From contig DATLZU010000026.1 in the NCBI GenBank assembly GCA_035573855.1, forward strand, positions 4,443 through 68,442: a DNA stretch of 64,000 nt. Reading direction: 5' to 3'. How positions within the stretch are numbered: position 1 is the first letter of the stretch; the number at the start of each line of letters is the position of its first letter. The stretch is from DATLZU01 sp035573855 (GTDB taxonomy: Bacteria > Nitrospirota > Nitrospiria > Nitrospirales > Nitrospiraceae). The translations under genes were made by a program, and so were the position numbers. The notes under the pieces were generated by a model that did not search any database, was not told where the DNA came from, and saw only the letters and a program-made list of their open reading frames with translations. Below are positions 53,333-61,142 of this stretch, in pieces.

Positions 53333-54610
53333 GTGATTCGAGGCATTAAAGGCGTCAAAGATATCCTGCCCGACGAGACGGCCCGCTGGCAGTTTGTCGA
53401 ACAGCATGCCCGCCAGACGGCCGGCCTCTATGGCTATCGGGAGATCCGCATCCCGATTTTCGAAATGACGGACCTCTTCGCCCGGAGCATTGGGGCGACG
53501 ACCGATATCGTCGAGAAAGAGATGTACACCTTTCAGGACCGCGACGGCGCTTCTCTGACCCTGCGCCCCGAAGGAACTGCCGGAGCGGTCCGAGCGTATA
53601 TCGAGCACAATCTGGCGGCCGACCCTCTTCCCCAAAAGCTGTATTACCTGGGTCCGATGTTCCGGCATGAGCGCCCGCAAGCCGGACGGCTCCGCCAGTT
53701 TCACCAGTTCGGTGTGGAGTTCTTCGGTACGGCGGATCCGCGCGCCGACGTCGAAGTGATCGCGCTGCTGTGGCGATTCCTCTCCGGGCTCGGCCTTCCC
53801 GATCTGGCGTTGGAGATGAACAGCTTGGGACTGGCTGAGGACAGACCGGCCTTTAAGGCCGTGCTCCTCCGGTTCCTCAAGGAGCGCGAATCCCGGCTCT
53901 GCTCGAACTGCCGGCGGCGCATGGAGACGAACCCCCTGCGCGTCCTCGACTGCAAAGTGCCCGAGTGCCGCGCGGCGACCGAGGATGCCCCGAGGCTGAC
54001 GGACCACCTGTCGCCGGAGGCCCGCCGTCACTTCGACAAGGTGCTCGGCGGCCTGTCGCTGATCGGCGTCCCCTATCGGCTCAATCCCCGACTCGTCCGC
54101 GGACTCGATTACTACACGCTGACGGCCTTTGAGGTCACCTCCTCGCAGCTTGGCGCGCAAAACGCCGTTGGGGCGGGAGGTCGCTATGACGGGTTGGTGG
54201 AGGCGCTCGGCGGCCCGAAGACTCCAGCGATTGGGTTCGCCGTCGGTTTGGAGCGGGTCACGCTGATGCTCCCGCAAGGCAATACGCCTTCCGTTCAGCG
54301 GTCTGTGTACGTCGCCGCCTTCGGCGAGCGCGGATCTTCTGCTGGCCTGACCCTGGTCGAAGAACTGCGAGCCCTCGGGGTTTCGGCCAACACCGACTAC
54401 AGAGCGACCTCGCTAAAAGCTCACCTGCGGCAGGCCGATCGGCTCCGCTCGATCTATGCTGTCATTGTCGGCGATGAGGAAGTTTCCAAAGACTTCCTCG
54501 TCGTCCGCGATATGGATACGAAACAGCAGGAGAACCTCCCTCTCAAGGGTGCGGCACAGTCAATCGCATTGCGGTATCGCTCCGACGGAGAACGTGCTTT
54601 TTCCCGTTGA
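53333..54610 (+). CDS. hisS: histidyl-tRNA synthetase
   Basis: HisS attaches histidine to its tRNA. The 425-residue product (GTG start) is of normal length and shows the class II motifs: GVKDILPDET at the start, motif 2 as FRHERPQAGRLRQFHQFGVE, the histidine-binding RGLDYYTLTAFE and motif 3 as AIGFAVGLERV. The C-terminal anticodon domain is present (VYVAAFGERG onward). A short Cys-rich insertion (CSNCRRRM with CKVPEC) could bind zinc and occurs in many HisS proteins. It is divergent from the YeiH pair and upstream of the DsrE-like genes. Confidence 0.97.
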   Translation: MIRGIKGVKDILPDETARWQFVEQHARQTAGLYGYREIRIPIFEMTDLFARSIGATTDIVEKEMYTFQDRDGASLTLRPEGTAGAVRAYIEHNLAADPLPQKLYYLGPMFRHERPQAGRLRQFHQFGVEFFGTADPRADVEVIALLWRFLSGLGLPDLALEMNSLGLAEDRPAFKAVLLRFLKERESRLCSNCRRRMETNPLRVLDCKVPECRAATEDAPRLTDHLSPEARRHFDKVLGGLSLIGVPYRLNPRLVRGLDYYTLTAFEVTSSQLGAQNAVGAGGRYDGLVEALGGPKTPAIGFAVGLERVTLMLPQGNTPSVQRSVYVAAFGERGSSAGLTLVEELRALGVSANTDYRATSLKAHLRQADRLRSIYAVIVGDEEVSKDFLVVRDMDTKQQENLPLKGAAQSIALRYRSDGERAFSR

Positions 54611-54709
54611 CTTTTTTGTCTGGAATCCGTAATCTGCGAAAGATAGTTTTTTTATTTATAAGTTATTGATTTATTGTGTTTTTATAAGTCTATCCCCTCT
54701 TGGATTCTT
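54611..54709 (+). other. AT-rich stretch before the DsrE-like genes
   Basis: Unlike the rest of the window this 99-bp gap is very AT-rich (T-runs, TTATTTATAAG, TTATTGATTTATTG). It could hold a promoter for the DsrE-like trio, a weak hisS terminator, or a DNA-unwinding element related to the origin 1.2 kb downstream. None is proven by eye. Confidence 0.4.
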
Positions 54710-55030
54710 ATGCAGAGAAAGAAACTCGGAATCTTACTCTCGACACCCCAATCGCATCCCAGTGTGGAGACGGTCGCCACCCTGTCTTCTGAAGCGCTGG
54801 CACAGCAGATCGATGTCTACCTCTACCTCATCGACGAGGGAGTGAAGAACGTGCGTGATCCGCGCTTGACCGAATTGGCGCATCGTGGTGTCAAACTGTT
54901 TGCATGCGCATACGGCTGCCAACGGCACGGCGTATCGACCGAAGGGCTCGATCCCGCCATATCTCTGTGCGGACTCGTCGTCCTCTCGAACATGGTAGCC
55001 GGTTGCGATCGATTTCTTGCGTTTACCTGA
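54710..55030 (+). CDS. DsrE-family sulfur-relay-like protein, first of three
   Basis: From the ATG at 54710 the product has 106 residues and a DsrE/TusD-like alpha/beta fold: KLGILLSTPQSHPSVETVAT, IDVYLYLIDEGVKNVRDPRL, then a Cys pair in LFACAYGCQRHG and a C-terminal GLVVLSNMVAGCDRFLAF. The Cys in the ACAYGC loop is where DsrE/TusD carries its persulfide Cys. DsrE proteins pass sulfur in tRNA thiolation or in sulfur oxidation. Here three such genes (D-, C- and B-like order) precede oriC with short spacers. Confidence 0.8.
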   Translation: MQRKKLGILLSTPQSHPSVETVATLSSEALAQQIDVYLYLIDEGVKNVRDPRLTELAHRGVKLFACAYGCQRHGVSTEGLDPAISLCGLVVLSNMVAGCDRFLAFT

Positions 55031-55051
55031 CCCTTAGACGCTCGGCTCGCG

Positions 55052-55399
55052 ATGCCTTACCATGTTGCCGTCGTCATCCGCGCGAATCCCACAAAGACGC
55101 ACCGTGCGGTTGAGGCGCTTCGCATTGCTCTCGGTTTGAGCGCTGGCGAGCATACCGTGACCGTCTTCCTTCTAGATCAAGCTCCTGCGCTCCTCACGGA
55201 GGACCTCGAACATGTCATTGACGCCGACATTCTCGAAAAATATTTACCTTCTCTCGAGCAATTAGGTACCCCGTTTGTGGTCGTCGAGGGGACGCTGTCC
55301 CAGTTCCGCATAACCCCCGGTTTTAACGTTCGTGAAGAGCAACTCTTTAGGATTGCCGAACTGATTGCGTCGAGCGATCGGGCGCTGGTGTTCTCCTGA
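55052..55399 (+). CDS. DsrE/DsrF-family protein, second of three
   Basis: The 115-residue product has the DsrE-type fold (YHVAVVIRANPTKTHRAVEA, then VTVFLLDQAPALL and a closing LIASSDRALVF) but no cysteine at the usual place, as DsrF/TusC proteins can lack it. It lies 21 bp after the first DsrE-like gene and 12 bp before the third. The trio could form a hexamer like DsrEFH or TusBCD. Alternatively, each may be an unrelated DsrE homologue. Confidence 0.75.
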   Translation: MPYHVAVVIRANPTKTHRAVEALRIALGLSAGEHTVTVFLLDQAPALLTEDLEHVIDADILEKYLPSLEQLGTPFVVVEGTLSQFRITPGFNVREEQLFRIAELIASSDRALVFS

Positions 55400-55411
55400 G
55401 GAAAACAGCTG

Positions 55412-55681
55412 TTGCGGAAGGTCCTTTATCTCGTCAGGCGAACGTCGGTCGAGGACGTCGCGGACCTGATTCTCTCTCCTGCCGCTGTAGAGCGGGAGGT
55501 GGAGGTGACGATTGTTCTGCTCGAGGGAGCGGAGAATTTTCCTTTTCGGGCGCATCGGGTTCTGAGGCTGGCCTCTGTAGAAGAAGCGACCGGGGTAAAT
55601 TTCTGCTCGAAAGTGCCGGTGATTTCGCACACGGCTTTGGTCGGCGAGATATTTGCGTCAGACAAGGTAGTGGTTCTGTGA
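55412..55681 (+). CDS. DsrH/TusB-like small protein, third of three
   Basis: The 89-residue product (TTG start) has the short DsrH/TusB plan: RKVLYLVRRTSVEDVADLIL, VEVTIVLLEGAENF, and the closing HTALVGEIFASDKVVVL. One Cys (NFCSKVP) is present but not at the TusB site. It ends 315 bp before dnaA. The trio sits between hisS and the origin and is less GC-rich than its neighbours by eye. Confidence 0.68.
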   Translation: MRKVLYLVRRTSVEDVADLILSPAAVEREVEVTIVLLEGAENFPFRAHRVLRLASVEEATGVNFCSKVPVISHTALVGEIFASDKVVVL

Positions 55682-55995
55682 AGAGTGCTGCTTTCTTCCT
55701 CCGTGATGTGATCGCTACACGGGAGAGAAACCGTAAGAGGGGGATTAGGAGTAAGCTGTGTGAATAGGGTGTATTTGTTTAACTATCTGAAAAAGCAGAT
55801 GTTTTTTATGTTTAATAAGGTGGATGGGCCTGGGGAAAACCTCGTGGAAGAGATGTCCGGAATTAGGAGGAGAATGGTGAGATCGAAGCGTGAAAAAGGG
55901 TATGGAATATGCTGAGTACTCAAAGAAACTGACTGCGGATTCCCTTGTTATCCACAATTGTGAATAAGGTTGTGTATAGCTTCGAGGTCGGAAAG
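55682..55995 (+). other. replication origin region (oriC)
   Basis: This AT-rich 314-bp gap before dnaA holds DnaA-box matches: TTATCCACA (55948-55956), an inverted TTATTCACA (55959-55967 on the minus strand), CTATACACA (55971-55979, minus) and CTATTCACA (55759-55767, minus). Three of the four lie in the 50 bp before the dnaA start, which suggests both initiation and DnaA autoregulation. A short stem (ATCTG/CAGAT) with a T-run near 55784-55806 may end the DsrE-like transcript. The position next to dnaA-dnaN-gyrB-gyrA supports the call. Confidence 0.75.
55948..55979 (+). promoter_or_regulatory. cluster of three DnaA boxes
   Basis: TTATCCACA and its inverted partner TTATTCACA are two bases apart, followed by CTATACACA (minus strand). 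The first two match the consensus TTATNCACA fully. The cluster ends 16 bp before the dnaA ATG, so DnaA bound here would also block its own message. Confidence 0.75.
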
Positions 55996-57336
55996 ATGGA
56001 TGTCCAGGCTGTGTGGGATCGGGCGTTGGCTGAGGTGTCGGAACGGGTGCCGAAGCAGGTCTTCGAGACATGGTTCGCACCGCTTCATCTACAGAGCCTC
56101 GACGATTCCGGGGCGAAAATCGCAGTACCGAACCGGTTCTTTGCGGACTGGTTGACCCAACATTACCGCGATCTTTTAGCGGAGGCTCTGTCTGGAGCGA
56201 ACGGAGGGGAAACCGTGGACGTCGCGTTTGTCGTGGACAGGAAAGCGGAGGCTCGGCCGGATGAAGGAGCGCCGCTCGTTGCGGGGCGCTCGCAGACAGC
56301 AAACCGACTCAGGCGTGGCATTCAGTTGAATCCCAAATACACGTTCAAAAGCTTCGTCGTCGGGGCGGGAAATCAGTTCGCCCATGCCGCCAGCATGGCC
56401 GTGGCCGAGCAGCCTGCAAAGGCCTATAACCCGCTTTTCATCTATGGGGGCGTGGGGCTGGGGAAAACCCACCTCTTGAATGCAATCGGGAATCACGTCG
56501 CAGACCACACCGATCTTCGTATCGCCTATGTGACAACGGAGCAGTTCACCAATGAGGTCATCAACTCGATCCGGTACGACAAGATGATCGACCTCCGCAA
56601 GCGGTATCGGAACATCGACATGTTGATGATCGATGATATTCAGTTTCTGGCGGGAAAGGAGCGGACACAGGAAGAATTCTTTCACACGTTCAACGCGCTC
56701 TATGAGGCGAGGAAGCAGATTGTGTTGTCGAGCGATCGGTTCCCTAAAGATATGCCGGATATCGAAGAGCGGCTCCGATCCCGCTTCGAGTGGGGGTTGA
56801 TCGCGGATCTGCAGCCGCCGGACGTGGAGACGCGGATCGCCATCTTGCGCAAGAAGTCCGAAGACGAGGGTATCGTCCTTCCGGAAGACGTCATCCACTT
56901 CCTGGCCACCACGATGAAAAACAACATCCGCGAGCTCGAGGGTTCGCTGGTCCGGTTGGGCGCGTACTCATCGTTGACCGGGCAGGCTATCACGCTGGAG
57001 ATGGCGAAGAACGTGCTGCGGGATCTGATCGGCGACAAGAAGAAAATCATCGTGCTGGACGACATTCAGGAGGCCGTGAGCGCCCGGTTCCACGTCAAGA
57101 TCAGCGATCTGAAGTCACGGCGGCGCAGCAAGACGCTTGTGCATCCCAGGCAGATCGCTATGTATCTTTGCCGTGAATTGACCGACGCCTCGTTTCCCGA
57201 GATCGGCCGTCACTTCGGCGGCAAAGACCATACAACGATCATCCACGCGTGCAAGCAGATCGCGAAGGCTCGGGAGACCGACAGCGTGCTCAACGCCACG
57301 TTGGAGAGTTTAAAAGAACAGATTTTGAGGGGATAA
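55996..57336 (+). CDS. dnaA: chromosomal replication initiator protein
   Basis: From the ATG at 55996 (after GAGGTCGG) the product has 446 residues; the longer frame from 55945 would run through DnaA boxes. Domain I (VWDRALAEVSERVPKQVFET) is followed by a linker, the AAA+ domain with Walker A GGVGLGKTHLLNAIG near residue 150 and Walker B MLMIDDIQFLAG, and a C-terminal DNA-binding domain with the DnaA signature FGGKDHTTIIHACKQI. It melts the origin and loads the helicase. dnaN follows 24 bp later. Confidence 0.98.
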   Translation: MDVQAVWDRALAEVSERVPKQVFETWFAPLHLQSLDDSGAKIAVPNRFFADWLTQHYRDLLAEALSGANGGETVDVAFVVDRKAEARPDEGAPLVAGRSQTANRLRRGIQLNPKYTFKSFVVGAGNQFAHAASMAVAEQPAKAYNPLFIYGGVGLGKTHLLNAIGNHVADHTDLRIAYVTTEQFTNEVINSIRYDKMIDLRKRYRNIDMLMIDDIQFLAGKERTQEEFFHTFNALYEARKQIVLSSDRFPKDMPDIEERLRSRFEWGLIADLQPPDVETRIAILRKKSEDEGIVLPEDVIHFLATTMKNNIRELEGSLVRLGAYSSLTGQAITLEMAKNVLRDLIGDKKKIIVLDDIQEAVSARFHVKISDLKSRRRSKTLVHPRQIAMYLCRELTDASFPEIGRHFGGKDHTTIIHACKQIAKARETDSVLNATLESLKEQILRG

Positions 57337-57360
57337 AGGTTCGAGGCGGAGGGACCATTT

Positions 57361-58488
57361 ATGAAGATGCGGATCGGTCGTGACGAGCTGCTGACCGGCT
57401 TGCAACGCGTCCAGGGGGTGGTGGAAAAGCGGAACACTATGCCCATTCTGTCGAATGTGCTGCTGGAAGCCAAGCAGGAAGGGACGGAGATCGTTGCCAC
57501 CGACCTGGAGATCGGCATGCGGGGCCTGTACAAGGCCACCGTGCTGGAGCCCGGAGGCATCACACTCTCAGCGCGGAAGCTCTACGAGATCATCAAGGAA
57601 TTGCCGGACGGCGACGTCGAGTTGACCACTGGCGACAATCATTGGACGACAATCCAGGCCGGCAAGAGCCAATTCAAGATCGTGGGCTTGCCCAGCGGCG
57701 ACTACCCGGCTCTGCCGGCGATCGAGCGCGAAGGGTTGACGCCGTTGACCGGCGCCGGCTTCCTGGAGTTGATCCGCAAGACGTTGTTCGCCGCCGGGGA
57801 CAACGACGCGCGCTACATCTTGAACGGGTTGCTGGTCACCCTGGCCGCGACCGACAAGAAGACCATGCTGCGGCTGGTTGGGACGGACGGGCATCGCCTG
57901 GCCGTCGCCGAGCAGGAAATCGGCCAACCCGGCAGCAGGAACGTGCCGAAGGACATCAAAGCTATCATCCCGAAAAAGGCCGCCCAGGAGATCCGCCGGC
58001 TCCTGGAAGAAGGCGGCGACGAAGAGCCGTTGATCGGGTTCACCAAGAATCTGATGATCTTTCGCAAGAGCGGCCTGCTCCTGACTTCGCGGTTAATGGA
58101 GGGCAACTACCCGAACTACCAGCAAGTCCTCCCCAAGGAGAGCCACAAGCGGATCGCCGTGAAGCGCGGCGAGTTGGAAAGTGCGCTACGGCGGGTCTCC
58201 GTTTTGTCGCGCGACAAGGCCAACGCGGTGAGGCTCTCCTTCGCGCCAGGGAGACTGACGCTGTTTGCGAGCCATCCGGAGTACGGCGAAGCCACCGAAG
58301 AATTAGCCGCCCGGTACGAGGGCGAGCCGTTGACCACCGGCTTCAACGCGCGCTACCTGCTGGATGTCTTCGGCGTGATGGACGGGGACACCGTCACCCT
58401 GCAAATGGAGACGCCGCTCAGCCCTTGCCTGATCCAGGAACCAGAGACCCCGGGGTTCAAGTGCGTGGTGATGCCTGTTAAGATATGA
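57361..58488 (+). CDS. dnaN: DNA polymerase III beta sliding clamp
   Basis: The 375-residue product is a full-length clamp: MKMRIGRDELLTGLQRVQGV at the start, NTMPILSNVLLEAKQEG, YILNGLLVTL, and the C-terminal Pro-Val-Lys-Ile that contacts clamp-binding motifs. The three-fold repeated clamp domains are visible. It tethers the replicative polymerase. The ATG follows GGAGGGA. Between it and gyrB is a repeat-bearing spacer. Confidence 0.97.
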   Translation: MKMRIGRDELLTGLQRVQGVVEKRNTMPILSNVLLEAKQEGTEIVATDLEIGMRGLYKATVLEPGGITLSARKLYEIIKELPDGDVELTTGDNHWTTIQAGKSQFKIVGLPSGDYPALPAIEREGLTPLTGAGFLELIRKTLFAAGDNDARYILNGLLVTLAATDKKTMLRLVGTDGHRLAVAEQEIGQPGSRNVPKDIKAIIPKKAAQEIRRLLEEGGDEEPLIGFTKNLMIFRKSGLLLTSRLMEGNYPNYQQVLPKESHKRIAVKRGELESALRRVSVLSRDKANAVRLSFAPGRLTLFASHPEYGEATEELAARYEGEPLTTGFNARYLLDVFGVMDGDTVTLQMETPLSPCLIQEPETPGFKCVVMPVKI

Positions 58489-58490
58489 AG

Positions 58491-58570
58491 CACTAGGCAA
58501 TGGGCGCTAGGCGAGGGACGACGGAACCGGTGCTTCATTTCTTGCCTGTCGCCTAGAGCCTACCGCCTGC
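58491..58570 (+). repeat. heptamer-phased inverted repeat between dnaN and gyrB
   Basis: Left arm: ACTAGGC, AATGGGC, GCTAGGC, GAGGGAC (seven-base steps from about 58492). Right arm (58542-58570): TTGCCTG, TCGCCTAG, AGCCTAC, CGCCTGC. CTAGGCGA (58507-58514) is perfectly inverted at 58549-58556. The layout is like the leuC-leuD element though the sequence differs. Confidence 0.65.
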
Positions 58571-58583
58571 ACGTAGGAGACGG

Positions 58584-61085
58584 ATGGCAACGAAGGAATC
58601 AGACGAGACCACCGAGAAGCCGCGCCCGGGTAAGCCGGACAGTTACAGTCCCGACCAAATCAAGGTGCTGGAGGGCCTCGACGCCGTCCGCAAGCGCCCT
58701 GCGATGTATATCGGCAGCACAGGGCCGGACGGATTGCACCACCTGGTCTACGAGGTCGTCGACAACAGCGTCGACGAGCATATGGCCGGGTTCGGCGAGA
58801 CGATCGATGTCACCATCCACATCGACGGCAGCGTGACCGTTGTGGACAACGGGCGCGGGATCCCGACCGGTATGCACCCGACGCAGAAAAAGTCGGCGGC
58901 GGAGGTCGCGCTCACGATGCTCCACGCGGGGGGCAAGTTCGAACAGGGCGCCTACACCGTGTCCGGCGGACTGCACGGCGTCGGCATCTCGGTGGTCAAC
59001 GCCCTCTCCGAGTGGCTGGAGCTCGAGATCTGGCAGGACGGCCAGGTCTTCGAACAGCGCTACGAACGTGGCAAGCCGACAGCGCCGCTGAAAGTCACTG
59101 GCAAAACGAAGCGGCGCGGCACCAAGGTGACCTTCAAACCGGACCCTCAAATCTTCGAGACGACCGAATTCAGCTTCGACGTGCTGGCCCAGCGGCTACG
59201 CGAGCTGGCCTTCCTTAACAAGGGACTGGCAATCACGCTCAAGGATGAGCGCAAGGAACCGGTGAAGGAGCAGACGTTCCGGTACAAAGGAGGAATCGTT
59301 TCGTTCGTCGAGCACCTCAACGAAGCCAAGACGCCGCTGCACAAGCCCATCTACATCAATGTCGAGAAGCCCGACATGATCCTGGAGGTGGCGCTTCAGT
59401 ACAACGACGGCTACGCGGAGAACCTGTTCTCATTCGCGAACAACATCAATACCCGCGAAGGCGGCACCCACCTGGTCGGGTTCAAGGCGGCGCTGACCCG
59501 CACGATCAACAATTACGCCAGCGCCAACGACCTGCTGAAAAAGGAGGTCGAGTCACTCACGGGCGACGATGTGCGCGAAGGGCTGACGGCCGTCGTCAGC
59601 GTGAAGTTGCGGAATCCACAGTTCGAAGGCCAGACCAAAGCGAAGCTCGGTAACAGCGAGGTCAAGGGCATCGTGGAGGCGGCAGTCAACGAGGCGCTGG
59701 GGACGTATTTCGAGGAGAATCCCGCTATCGCCCGCAAGATCGTTGGCAAGGCGATCGAGGCGGCCAGGGCCCGCGAGGCGGCCCGCAAGGCGAAGGAGTT
59801 GATCCGTCGCAAAAGCGCGCTGGACGGAGGCTCCCTGCCCGGCAAGCTGGCCGATTGCGCGGAGAAAGACCCAGCGCAGAGCGAGCTGTTCATTGTCGAG
59901 GGCGACTCGGCCGGCGGCTCGGCTAAGCAGGGACGCGACCGCAAGTTCCAGGCTATCCTGCCGCTCAAGGGAAAGATCCTCAACGTCGAGAAGGCCCGCT
60001 TCGACAAGATGCTCTCGAGTGACGAGATTCGCACCCTGATCATGGCGCTGGGTACCGGGATCGGGCGCAAGCGCGAAGACGCGGAGAGCGAGAAGGGGAA
60101 GGACGACAAGGAAGCCTTCGACATCGCGAAGGCCCGGTATCACAAGATCATTCTGATGACCGACGCGGACGTGGACGGCAGCCACATCCGCACTCTGCTT
60201 CTCACCTTCTTTTTCCGCCAGATGCCGGAACTGATCGAGCGCGGCTATATCTACATCGCGCAGCCGCCGTTGTTCAAAGTGAAGAAAGGCAAGACCGAGC
60301 GCTATCTCAAAGATGAGGCGGCGCTGAACGAGTATCTGGCCGACCTGGCCGTCGAGGATGTCGAACTGTATATGGAGAGTTCCCAGGCTTTCGTCACCGG
60401 CCGCCGGCTGCTGCCGATTCTGAGAAAGCTGATCGCGTTCGAAAGCCTGCTTGGCCGCTTGAGCAAGAAGCATCACGAGGCGAACATTCTCCGGGCGTTC
60501 GTGGACGAACCCGGGCTGGATCGCGATCTGCTGAAGAACCAGGCGGCGCTCAAGAAGGTCGTGGCGAGCGTCAAGAAAACCCTCGCGCTCGCCTATCCTA
60601 AGGCCGCGCCGACGATCGACATCGTCGAGGATGAAGAACATCAGTCCAACAAGATCATCACCCGAATCCAGACCAACGGGTTGGTGCACAGCCTGGATGT
60701 GACGCACGAGCTGGTCGGGTCGGCCGACTTCCGCGAGCTGCAGAAACTCGCGCCGTCGGCGATCGGACTCGGCCGGGCCCCGTACAAGCTCAAGGCCAAG
60801 GGGGTCGAGACGCAGCATCCCGATACGTCGAGGTTGGTTCAGACGATTCTAGAGCATGGAAAACAAGGGTTGACCATCCAGCGCTACAAGGGCTTGGGCG
60901 AAATGAATCCCGAACAGCTCTGGGAAACGACCATGAATCCAGAGACCCGCACGCTGCTCCAGGTGAAATTGGAGGACGTCACCGGCGTGGACGAGATCTT
61001 CACCATTCTGATGGGCGACGAAGTCGAACCGCGGCGGAATTTCATCCAGGAGCACGCGCTCGAAGTGCGGAACCTCGACGTGTAG
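58584..61085 (+). CDS. gyrB: DNA gyrase subunit B
   Basis: GyrB carries the ATPase and TOPRIM domains of DNA gyrase. The 833-residue product has the ATP site YEVVDNSVDEHMAG, GGLHGVGISVVNALSEWLEL, the TOPRIM Glu in EGDSAGGSAKQGRDR near residue 439, and the DADVDGSHIR metal triad. The closing YKGLGEMNPEQLWETTMNPE is standard. There is a GyrB C-terminal insertion (LYMESSQAFVTGRRLLPILR onward) of the kind seen in proteobacterial GyrB. The ATG follows AGGAGACGG. gyrA follows after 57 bp. Confidence 0.98.
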   Translation: MATKESDETTEKPRPGKPDSYSPDQIKVLEGLDAVRKRPAMYIGSTGPDGLHHLVYEVVDNSVDEHMAGFGETIDVTIHIDGSVTVVDNGRGIPTGMHPTQKKSAAEVALTMLHAGGKFEQGAYTVSGGLHGVGISVVNALSEWLELEIWQDGQVFEQRYERGKPTAPLKVTGKTKRRGTKVTFKPDPQIFETTEFSFDVLAQRLRELAFLNKGLAITLKDERKEPVKEQTFRYKGGIVSFVEHLNEAKTPLHKPIYINVEKPDMILEVALQYNDGYAENLFSFANNINTREGGTHLVGFKAALTRTINNYASANDLLKKEVESLTGDDVREGLTAVVSVKLRNPQFEGQTKAKLGNSEVKGIVEAAVNEALGTYFEENPAIARKIVGKAIEAARAREAARKAKELIRRKSALDGGSLPGKLADCAEKDPAQSELFIVEGDSAGGSAKQGRDRKFQAILPLKGKILNVEKARFDKMLSSDEIRTLIMALGTGIGRKREDAESEKGKDDKEAFDIAKARYHKIILMTDADVDGSHIRTLLLTFFFRQMPELIERGYIYIAQPPLFKVKKGKTERYLKDEAALNEYLADLAVEDVELYMESSQAFVTGRRLLPILRKLIAFESLLGRLSKKHHEANILRAFVDEPGLDRDLLKNQAALKKVVASVKKTLALAYPKAAPTIDIVEDEEHQSNKIITRIQTNGLVHSLDVTHELVGSADFRELQKLAPSAIGLGRAPYKLKAKGVETQHPDTSRLVQTILEHGKQGLTIQRYKGLGEMNPEQLWETTMNPETRTLLQVKLEDVTGVDEIFTILMGDEVEPRRNFIQEHALEVRNLDV

Positions 61086-61124
61086 CAAGCAGCACAGTCA
61101 CTCAGTCTGCCGTCGGCTGCTTGC
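61085..61124 (+). repeat. inverted repeat between gyrB and gyrA
   Basis: GCAAGCAGC (61085-61093) and GCTGCTTGC (61116-61124) are perfect inverse copies around a 22-bp loop that contains CACTCAG, a unit also seen in the leuC-leuD element. No T-run follows. AAGGAG and the gyrA ATG lie just after it. Confidence 0.6.
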
Positions 61125-61142
61125 TGCCGGCCAAGGAGACCA

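Noticed and set aside
54585..54625. hisS terminator from AACG/CGTT and T-run
   Set aside because: The stem has only four pairs and overlaps the end of the hisS gene, so it is too weak to call.
59553..60818. Minus-strand open frame of 421 codons
   Set aside because: It lies wholly antisense to gyrB and shows no family or start signal.
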